Source: CAZJQD01 sp964548165 [NCBI: uncultured bacterium]
Lineage (GTDB): Bacteria > UBA8481
Reading direction: 5' to 3'
DNA: 50,863 nucleotides
Assembly: GCA_964548165.1 (NCBI GenBank)
Contig: CAZJQD010000003.1
Span: 4,532 to 55,394, forward strand
In this document: positions 15,785 through 21,925 of the stretch, in pieces
How the letters are laid out: each line of letters begins with the position of its first letter
Numbering within the stretch: position 1 is the first letter of the stretch
Translations under genes and position numbers: made by a program
The notes under the pieces: model-generated
Seen by the model: the letters and a program-made list of their open reading frames with translations, nothing else
What the model was told of the DNA's origin: nothing
The model's database searches: none

Positions 15785-16008
15785 CACCACCCCCCGCTCG
15801 CCCCCCCGCCGCCGAACGACCCACCACCGGGAGAAAATGGCGTCTCGGACGAGCTAAACTCGGTGGAAGTTCCCGCATCGTAAGGCTCCGGCGGTGGATA
15901 CAGTTTTTCATGCCCGAGTCGCGCGCGGACCAGGACGAACAGTCCCCCGAGAAGCAGACCACCGAATACGAAAAGTTCCAGTTGCTCGTGCCAGGGAAGC
16001 GAGGACAC
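15784..16008 (-). CDS. Tail-only miniprotein: one TM segment plus GGGSFGGGGASGGW
   Basis: 74 residues starting at GTG 16008-16006, seven bases after the previous stop. It has one hydrophobic segment (residues 10-28), a short Pro-rich stretch, and then the same C-terminal GGGSFGGGGASGGW as the TPM proteins, but no TPM domain. Its stop overlaps the ATG of the next gene (TGATG). I know of no function. That the tail survives alone suggests it is the part recognised by something else. A remnant of a deleted TPM gene is the alternative, but the intact start, coupling and frame argue for a real gene. Confidence 0.7.
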   Translation of the reverse strand: MSSLPWHEQLELFVFGGLLLGGLFVLVRARLGHEKLYPPPEPYDAGTSTEFSSSETPFSPGGGSFGGGGASGGW

Positions 16009-16015
16009 GATCGCC

Positions 16016-16444
16016 CTACCCCTCCGTCACCTCGTTCTTCAGCTCGTCGGTATCGTCGTGCTTGCGGGGGAAGTGCTCGGCGAGGCGGCGGCCGATCTCG
16101 GTGACGGCGTTAGCTAGTCCGTCACCGTAGCGCTCTTCCTTGAAGGCGGCGACGACCTGGTCGACGATACCGTGCCAGTACGAGTCGCCCACCCTCTCGT
16201 GGATGCCGGCGTCGCCGAGGACGGCAAGCTTATGGTCCTTCCAGGCGACGTAGAGGAGGACGCCGGAGCGATCGCGCGTGGCCGTCAGACCCTGTTCCTC
16301 GAAGACCACGCGCGCCCGTTCCATGGGCTCGCCCTTGCAGTTCGGTTCCACGTGCACGCGGATCTCGCCGCTCGTTCCGGCCTCCGCGGCCGCGATCGCG
16401 GCCTTGATCCGTTCCTTGTCCGTGTCGGCCAGAATTCCCTTCAT
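16016..16444 (-). CDS. Cytoplasmic TPM-domain protein
   Basis: 142 residues. Start ATG 16444 is set by GAGGAGGGG just upstream; there is no signal peptide. The domain begins DKERIKAAIAAAEAGTSGEIRVHVEP and continues GVLLYVAWKDHKLAVLGDAGIHERVGDSYW and FKEERYGDGLANAVTEIG, the pattern of the short soluble TPM subfamily usually encoded beside LemA and the secreted TPM protein. It lacks the Gly-rich tail; the C-terminus is charged (HDDTDELKNEVTEG). It lies 28 nt after TPM copy 1. Confidence 0.85.
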   Translation of the reverse strand: MKGILADTDKERIKAAIAAAEAGTSGEIRVHVEPNCKGEPMERARVVFEEQGLTATRDRSGVLLYVAWKDHKLAVLGDAGIHERVGDSYWHGIVDQVVAAFKEERYGDGLANAVTEIGRRLAEHFPRKHDDTDELKNEVTEG

Positions 16445-16472
16445 CGTCCCCTCCTCGCGTCGTTCATGTGTC

Positions 16473-17204
16473 TCACCAGCCACCGCTCGCGCCGCCGCCG
16501 CCGAAGGATCCGCCACCTCCGGAGAAGCCGCCGCCTGAGAAATGGCCTCTACCCGCCCGCCCGCCCGACGACCAGGCGCCCCGCCGCCCCCCGCGACGTC
16601 CGGCCCAGACCATCAGGACAAACATCAACAGGAAGAACATGATGAATATCATGGCGGGAAGAGACATAGGCTCGTTCCCTCCTCGTCCTGCCGGAGACCT
16701 CGGCGCCTCGGCCGCCAGCATCGTGTCGCCGAGCACGGCGCCAATCCGACCGACAGCCGCCCTGAGGCCGCCGGCATAATCGCTCTCGCGGAACCGCGGC
16801 GTCAGTTCCTCGTCGAGGATTCGCCTGCAGACGACGTCCGGGAGAGCCCCTTCCAGGCCGTAGCCAACCTCGATCCGCGCCTTGCGGTCCTGCATGAAGA
16901 CGCTGAGGATGACGCCGTTGTCCTTGCCGGCCTGCCCGATCTTCCAGGCCTCGGCCAGCCGCATCGAGAAATCCTCGAGGCTCTCGCCTTCGAGAGATGG
17001 AAAGATAGCAATGACAACCTGGTTCGTCGTGGCCTGCTCGTGCGCGGCGAGGATGGTCTCAAGGGCCTGGCGATCGGCCGCCGAGAGAATGGTGGCGAAA
17101 TCGTTGACGCGCTGGGTGGGACGCGCGGGAACCTGGAGTCCCAGCGCTGGCAGGACGAGCGATCCGATAAGCGCAATTGCGGGAAGAAGACGGCAAAGCG
17201 TCAT
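16473..17204 (-). CDS. TPM-domain membrane protein (TPM copy 1)
   Basis: 243 residues. Signal peptide 1-22, TPM domain about 30-165 (RVNDFATILSAADRQALETIL, TNQVVIAIFPSLEGESLEDFS, GLEGALPDVVCRRILDEELT), one transmembrane segment (LPAMIFIMFFLLMFVLMVW), an Arg/Gly linker, and the tail GGGGSFGGGGASGGW. This is the standard YgcG-like layout, and it directly follows lemA by 11 nt, so it is likely the ancestral copy of the array. Confidence 0.9.
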   Translation of the reverse strand: MTLCRLLPAIALIGSLVLPALGLQVPARPTQRVNDFATILSAADRQALETILAAHEQATTNQVVIAIFPSLEGESLEDFSMRLAEAWKIGQAGKDNGVILSVFMQDRKARIEVGYGLEGALPDVVCRRILDEELTPRFRESDYAGGLRAAVGRIGAVLGDTMLAAEAPRSPAGRGGNEPMSLPAMIFIMFFLLMFVLMVWAGRRGGRRGAWSSGGRAGRGHFSGGGFSGGGGSFGGGGASGGW

Positions 17205-17215
17205 CGTCGCCGCGC

Positions 17216-17836
17216 CTAGAAGGTCACCTTGGGCGCCTGGTCTGCGCCCTCGTCGGCCTCGAAGTAGGCGAGCGGCGTCATCCCCATGGATCCGGCCACC
17301 ATCGACTTCGGGAACATCTGGATGGACGTGTTGAAGCCCTGGACCTGGTCGTTCCAGCGCTTGCGCTCCACGGTAATTCGATTTTCGGTGCCCTCAAGCT
17401 GGGCCATGAGATCGCGAAAGAGCCCGTCCGCCTTCAACTGGGGATACGATTCGCTGACTGCAAGCAGACGCGAGAGCGACGACGAGAGCTCGCCCTGGGC
17501 GCGCGAGTACGCCGCGACGCTGGAGGCGTCGCCCGGGTCGACGCGGATCGTGCCGATCTTGGCGCGGGCCTCGGTGACGGCCAGGAGCACCCCGGACTCG
17601 TGGGCCGCATAGCCCTTCACGGTGGAGACGAGATTGGGAATGAGGTCAGCGCGGCGCTGGTAGACGTTCTCGACCTGGCCCCAGGCGCCCTTGACCGACT
17701 CGCGCTGAGCAATCAGCCCATTCCGAGCCGAGATGTACCAGAGCGCAGCCACCACGATGAGCGCTACGATGACGGCAACGCCGACGCCCAGTGCCGCCAT
17801 CACACTTCCGCGCCTTGTCGAACTGAATGATCTCAT
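17216..17836 (-). CDS. lemA: LemA family protein
   Basis: 206 residues. One N-terminal membrane segment (14-34), then the LemA antiparallel helical bundle with the hallmark VKGAWGQVENVYQRRADLIPNLVSTVKGYAAHE and the end motif FNTSIQMFPKSMVAGSMGMTPLAYFEADE. LemA proteins are inner-membrane proteins with the helical domain usually outside; their molecular role is unsettled, but they are almost always encoded next to TPM proteins. Start ATG 17836 follows GGGAGGTGA. It is the first gene of the seven-gene TPM array. Confidence 0.94.
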   Translation of the reverse strand: MRSFSSTRRGSVMAALGVGVAVIVALIVVAALWYISARNGLIAQRESVKGAWGQVENVYQRRADLIPNLVSTVKGYAAHESGVLLAVTEARAKIGTIRVDPGDASSVAAYSRAQGELSSSLSRLLAVSESYPQLKADGLFRDLMAQLEGTENRITVERKRWNDQVQGFNTSIQMFPKSMVAGSMGMTPLAYFEADEGADQAPKVTF

Positions 17837-17965
17837 GCCGGCTTCACCTCCCGAAGATGAAACACATTCTCAGCAATTAGGATGCCTCTGTCCAGTATGG
17901 GAACCTGCGCATGAAGACCGAAGTCGCGTAATCCCAGGTCCGCATTTCCGCAGTCTGACACCGCA

Positions 17966-18343
17966 TCAAATGAGAAAGCTCGTGACCAGGTTGGTGGCTC
18001 TCAGGGTCACGAACGTCCACCCGGCGCGGCGATGAGCGTTGCGCGAGAGCTCGCGGCCACCGAAGAGCTTCGTTCCGGAGACGATCTGAACGACGTAGAG
18101 AACCAGCGTCAGGGTCGAGACGGCGATATGGAACGCGAGGAGCGGCCCGGGGATGGGACGCGAGCCGAGCGCGAGCGAAGTCTCCACGGCGCCGCGGGTC
18201 AGCTCGATCCAGAGGACAAGCCCGAGATCGAGGGTAAACGCAGCTCCCATGCAGGCGCGATGGCGAATGCGGTCGCGGCGGTTCATCAGCCCGCAAGCGA
18301 TGATTACGCAGGCGACGAGCGATAGGACGTGCGTGATCTTCAA
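17966..18343 (-). CDS. Four-TM membrane protein
   Basis: 125 residues with four hydrophobic segments (about 3-22, 30-50, 67-93, 107-125). Histidines sit at HRACMGAAF, AFHIAVS and NAHRRAGW. The layout recalls DUF420-type or b561-like small membrane proteins, but I cannot confirm a family. It follows the TPR gene by 22 nt on the same strand and precedes lemA by 129 nt, so it may belong with either. Confidence 0.65.
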   Translation of the reverse strand: MKITHVLSLVACVIIACGLMNRRDRIRHRACMGAAFTLDLGLVLWIELTRGAVETSLALGSRPIPGPLLAFHIAVSTLTLVLYVVQIVSGTKLFGGRELSRNAHRRAGWTFVTLRATNLVTSFLI

Positions 18344-18365
18344 GCCGGTACTCCCGGCGCGAAGT

Positions 18366-19031
18366 CTACCTCAGGCGGCTGAGAAAGGTGATGCCTTCCT
18401 GGGCGCTCGTGTTATCCGGTGAGACTTCCAGGACCTTCTGGAAGGCCTGCTGAGCGAAGACTTTTCGGCCGGAGAGGGCGTGGGACCAACCGCGCATCAC
18501 CAGGACGTCGAGGTCGAGGGGATAGAGCTGGGAGACCTTCGTGTACTCGGCGGCCGCTTCCGCGTAGCGCTGCTGGCTGTAATACGCATAGGCGAGTCGC
18601 GTCCGGGAGTTGTAGTGATTGGAATCGAGCTGGAGAGCGGAGGAACAGGCCTCGATGAGCTTCGTCCAGTCCTGGAGCACCAGGTATTGGTACTGGAGGT
18701 ACAGGAGCGGCTCGATCGCGCGCGGTTGGAGAGTCGCGGCCTGCGCATAGAGCTGGGCGGCCTCGGCCGGCTTCTGCATGAGCCCCTTGAGGTAGGCCAG
18801 GCGCATGACACCTGGATAGGACGATCGATCCCGACCAAGCGCCTCGTTCATGACGCGCCAGGCCTCATCGTAATTTCCGGCGGCCTCGGCCGCATACGAC
18901 GCCTTGAAGGCCGCGCCGAGATCCTGGGCCGCGGCAGGCACGACGAGGGAACCACAGAGAACGCCAAGAGCCACGACTACGACGAGAGAAACGGAAAGAC
19001 GAGCGGCCACGCGGGCACCTCCAAGGATCAT
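18366..19031 (-). CDS. Periplasmic TPR-repeat protein
   Basis: 221 residues from ATG 19031. A signal peptide ends VVPAAAQ near residue 36. It then holds about five TPR-type helical pairs (NYDEAWRVMNEALGRD, KPAEAAQLYAQAATLQP, DWTKLIEACSSALQLD, RYAEAAAEYTKVSQLYP, KVFAQQAFQKVLEVSP). TPR domains bind proteins; the partner is unknown. The start was chosen because the promoter elements lie directly before it and because the signal peptide begins there. Confidence 0.82.
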   Translation of the reverse strand: MILGGARVAARLSVSLVVVVALGVLCGSLVVPAAAQDLGAAFKASYAAEAAGNYDEAWRVMNEALGRDRSSYPGVMRLAYLKGLMQKPAEAAQLYAQAATLQPRAIEPLLYLQYQYLVLQDWTKLIEACSSALQLDSNHYNSRTRLAYAYYSQQRYAEAAAEYTKVSQLYPLDLDVLVMRGWSHALSGRKVFAQQAFQKVLEVSPDNTSAQEGITFLSRLR

Positions 19032-19039
19032 CTTTTTCC

Positions 19040-19067
19040 AGCCTAAGGATTTGACGGCGGATTGCAA
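19040..19067 (-). promoter_or_regulatory. Promoter of the TPR gene
   Basis: Reading leftwards: TTGCAA (19067-19062), 16 nt, TAGGCT (19045-19040), then 8 nt to ATG at 19031. Predicted mRNA leader is 0-2 nt. Confidence 0.5.
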
Positions 19068-19149
19068 GACGACGACGAGGTCAAACTGCGCGAACAATTT
19101 TACAAAAAAAACACCCTGACTTCGGACAGGCGAATTCTGCCCCCGCCCG

Positions 19150-19155
19150 TATACT
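19150..19155 (+). promoter_or_regulatory. Possible -10 box of the PqqD-like operon
   Basis: TATACT lies 14 nt before ATG 19170. There is no Shine-Dalgarno sequence and no good -35. The region just upstream (19095-19110) is A-rich. Confidence 0.35.
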
Positions 19156-19169
19156 CAACTCCAGAAACC

Positions 19170-19421
19170 ATGAATGACACCCAGAAACGCCTCCGCGGCC
19201 TCGCCCTTGCTGAGACAGGATTCCTCTTCGACCCCGCCACCGGCCACACCTACACGCTGAACCGCACTGGCGCCGCGCTCCTCTGCATGCTGCGCGATGG
19301 CGCGGCGGTTGCCGATCTGCCGTCCCTGATGGCGGAAAGCCACGACGTCACGGCGGCGGCGGCCGAGGCGGATGTCACCGCCTTCCTCAAGCAGCTCCAG
19401 GAATACCGCCTCCTCGGATGA
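19170..19421 (+). CDS. PqqD-like peptide-recognition protein (RRE)
   Basis: 83 residues. The pattern FLFDPATGHTYTLNRTGAALLCML, then LRDGAAVADLPSLM, then VTAFLKQLQEYRLL matches PqqD: a three-stranded sheet with Y-x-L-N-x-x-G, followed by a winged-helix-like helical half. PqqD-family proteins (RiPP recognition elements) bind leader peptides of ribosomal precursors and present them to modifying enzymes. No PQQ genes are nearby. Its stop overlaps the start of the ATP-grasp gene (ATGA), so it most likely serves the ATP-grasp or PLP enzyme that follow. Confidence 0.82.
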   Translation: MNDTQKRLRGLALAETGFLFDPATGHTYTLNRTGAALLCMLRDGAAVADLPSLMAESHDVTAAAAEADVTAFLKQLQEYRLLG

Positions 19422-20551
19422 CATTCCGGTCCGCGAAAAGCCCGCGATTCACCCGCGACGCGAAGGCCGCCGCTGCATTAACGCCTTCGCGTGACCCTCG
19501 GCCCTTCACAGTCGCGGTCACGGGGTTGAACGCGGGAGAGAGCCCCCAGCCCGGCCCGGCGCTGGCTCGCAGCCTGCGCTGTGAACCTGACTTCACGGAA
19601 CGCGGCGGCCGGATCATCGGCCTCCTGTACGACGCCATGGAGAGCGGCGTCTACGCGGACGGGCTCATCGACGAGGCTTTTCTCGTGCCCTACCCGTCGG
19701 CGGGCACCGACTCCCTCCGCGCCCGTCTTGACGACGTCTTCGCGCGCTGTCCCTGCGACGTGCTGATCCCCACGCTCGACGCGGAGCTTCCCGCCTACAT
19801 CAAGCTGGCGCCGCACCTCAAGACGCTGGGCGTTCACGTCTTTCTCCCCACGGAGTCCCAGCTCGAGGCCCGCAGCAAGGCGCGACTCGCCGATCTCTGC
19901 GCCTCCGTCGGCATTCCCGCTCCACGCCAGACGCTCGTGTGGAGCCTCGACCAGTTGCCGCTGCTGCTCGCGGAGTACGGCGGGACCGGCGTCGTGAAAG
20001 GCGTCTACTACGAGGCCGGCACCGTTCACTCGGCCGCGGACGCCGCCAAGGTCGGTCACAAGATCAGCGCCAAGTGGGGGCTCCCCATCATCCTGCAGGA
20101 ACGGATCACGGGGGAAGAATACGATCTCGCGCTCGTCGGGGACGGTCGCGGGAACGTGCTCGGCGCCGTAGGCATCAAGAAGATGGCGCTCACCGAGAAG
20201 GGCAAGGCGTTCGGCGGGATGACGATCAGCGATGAGCGCCTCTTCGCCATCGGCCGCCAGTTCATCAAGCACACCAAGTGGCGGGGGCCGCTGGAGCTGG
20301 AGTTCGTGAAGCCTCCGGACGGTGACTATCACCTGATCGAGGTCAACCCGCGATTCCCGGCCTGGATCTACCTCGCCTGCCAGGTCGGCCAGAACCTGCC
20401 GTGGGCGGTCACACGCCTCGCGCTGGGTGAGTCCGTCGACCCGTTTCCCGCCTATGTTCCCGGGCGGTTCTTTGTCCGGCATGCCATCGACATCGTCGCC
20501 GACCTGGCCCGTCTGGAACAACTCACCGTCACAGGAGAACTTCGATCATGA
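19418..20551 (+). CDS. ATP-grasp ligase (PylC/CarB-like)
   Basis: 377 residues. An N-terminal Rossmann-type region (TVAVTGLNAGESPQPGPALARSL; CDVLIPTLDAELPAY) is followed by an ATP-grasp fold with nucleotide Lys in GVVKGVYYEAG, the glycine-rich ILQERITGEEYDLALVG, metal ligands in LELEFVK, and HLIEVNPRFPAWIYL. The family joins a carboxylate to an amine through an acyl phosphate. Relatives of this shape include PylC and D-Ala-D-Ala-like ligases; the substrate here is unknown. It is coupled by ATGA to both neighbours, the PqqD-like protein and the PLP enzyme, suggesting the three act on a common substrate. Confidence 0.85.
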   Translation: MTFRSAKSPRFTRDAKAAAALTPSRDPRPFTVAVTGLNAGESPQPGPALARSLRCEPDFTERGGRIIGLLYDAMESGVYADGLIDEAFLVPYPSAGTDSLRARLDDVFARCPCDVLIPTLDAELPAYIKLAPHLKTLGVHVFLPTESQLEARSKARLADLCASVGIPAPRQTLVWSLDQLPLLLAEYGGTGVVKGVYYEAGTVHSAADAAKVGHKISAKWGLPIILQERITGEEYDLALVGDGRGNVLGAVGIKKMALTEKGKAFGGMTISDERLFAIGRQFIKHTKWRGPLELEFVKPPDGDYHLIEVNPRFPAWIYLACQVGQNLPWAVTRLALGESVDPFPAYVPGRFFVRHAIDIVADLARLEQLTVTGELRS

Positions 20552-21903
20552 CCGTCAAGCTTCCCTACGAGCGTCCGTCCATCGTCCGCCAGCAGGAGGG
20601 CCTCATGAACAAGGTCGGTCGCCCCGCGCCTCCGGGCGCCACCGACACCCTCGACGGCATCCCCGTCGACGCCCTCGTCGCCCAGCACGGCTCTCCGCTC
20701 TTCGTCTTCTCGGAGAGAACGTTGCGAGCGCGACTCCGAGAGGCCCGGCAGGCCTTCACGGTGCGTTACCCGCGCGTCCAGTTCTGCTGGTCCTACAAGA
20801 CCAACTACCTCGACGCCATCTGCCGCGTCTGCCACCAGGAGGGATGGTGGGCCGAGGTCGTCTCCGAGATGGAATACCAGAAGGCGCGGCGCAACGGCGT
20901 TCCCGGGGACAAGATCATCTTCAACGGCCCGTGGAAGACGCAGGAGGCTCTCCAGGTCGCCGTCCGCGAGCGCGCGATGGTTCAGATCGATAACGGCGAG
21001 GAGATCGCGGCGCTCGAGGCCTGCGTTCCGGAGGGCCAGACGGTCGAGGTCGGCATCCGGATCAACCTCGACGCGGCCATCTATCCGCAGTGGGATCGGT
21101 TCGGCTTCAATCTCGAGGGTGGCCACGCCTACCAGGCGTTGAAGCGCATCGCCACCGGCGGGCGACTGCGCGTGACGACGCTTCACTGTCACCTCGGCAC
21201 GTTCATCCTCGATCCCCTCGCGTACGGCCGTGCCGTCGCCAAGCTGCTCGACTTCGCGCGCGTCGCGCGCGCCGAGTTCCTGATGCCCGTTCGCCAGCTC
21301 AACCTCGGCGGCGGCTTTGCCTCCGCCAACACGCTCCACACGCAGTACCTGCCCGGCGACCAGGTATCGCCGAGCCTGGCGCAGTACGCCGACGCGATCA
21401 CCGGCCCCTTGCTGGCCTCGAGCGCCAGCGACGGATTCAGCCTGCTCCTGGAGACCGGCAGAGCGCTCATCGACGACGCCGGTTCCATCATCGCGACCGT
21501 CCGCTCGACCAAGCGCCTCGCATCGGGTCGCCGCGCCATCGTCCTCGACGCCGGCGTCAACGTGCTCTTCACCGCCTGGTGGTACCGCCTGCAGATCCTG
21601 CCGGCGCAGGCCTTCTCCGGGATCGCCGAGGACACGACCGTGTACGGCCCCTTGTGCATGAACATCGACTGCGTCCGCGACGGCGTGACGCTTCCCGATC
21701 TCCAGGCCGGCGACCGCGTGGTCATCCGCCCCGCGGGCGCCTACTGCTTCACGCAATCGATGCAGTTCATTCACCTGCGCCCCGCCTGCGTCCTGATTGG
21801 CCCGGAGGGTCAGGTCGACCGCATCCGCCGCGCCGAAGTCCTCGAGGACCTCGTGGGACCCGAAGAGATGCCGGCCCGGATGGCGGACCGCTCCGGGTTC
21901 TAA
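20548..21903 (+). CDS. DAP-decarboxylase-like PLP enzyme with leader-like N-terminus
   Basis: 451 residues, fold-type III (alanine racemase/DAP decarboxylase). Schiff-base Lys is K84 in FCWSYKTNY. The SEMEY and GPWKT motifs, a HCHLGTF motif, the phosphate-binding GGGFAS, C370 in YGPLCMNIDC and GAYCFTQSMQF correspond to DAP decarboxylase landmarks, so the active site looks complete. Unusual are residues 1-24, before the fold: LPYERPSIVRQQEGLMNKVG resembles the YxxPx(L/I) leader motif recognised by RREs. The start is certain: AGGAGA (20533-20538) sits 9 nt before the ATG, which also overlaps the previous stop. The enzyme may decarboxylate or racemise a basic amino acid, free or peptide-bound. 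Confidence 0.85.
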   Translation: MTVKLPYERPSIVRQQEGLMNKVGRPAPPGATDTLDGIPVDALVAQHGSPLFVFSERTLRARLREARQAFTVRYPRVQFCWSYKTNYLDAICRVCHQEGWWAEVVSEMEYQKARRNGVPGDKIIFNGPWKTQEALQVAVRERAMVQIDNGEEIAALEACVPEGQTVEVGIRINLDAAIYPQWDRFGFNLEGGHAYQALKRIATGGRLRVTTLHCHLGTFILDPLAYGRAVAKLLDFARVARAEFLMPVRQLNLGGGFASANTLHTQYLPGDQVSPSLAQYADAITGPLLASSASDGFSLLLETGRALIDDAGSIIATVRSTKRLASGRRAIVLDAGVNVLFTAWWYRLQILPAQAFSGIAEDTTVYGPLCMNIDCVRDGVTLPDLQAGDRVVIRPAGAYCFTQSMQFIHLRPACVLIGPEGQVDRIRRAEVLEDLVGPEEMPARMADRSGF

Positions 21904-21925
21904 CCAGCGCTCGTGATCGAACCGC

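Noticed and set aside
19062-19169. Earlier start for the PqqD-like protein
   Set aside because: Adds 36 residues unlike PqqD, running through the promoter region.
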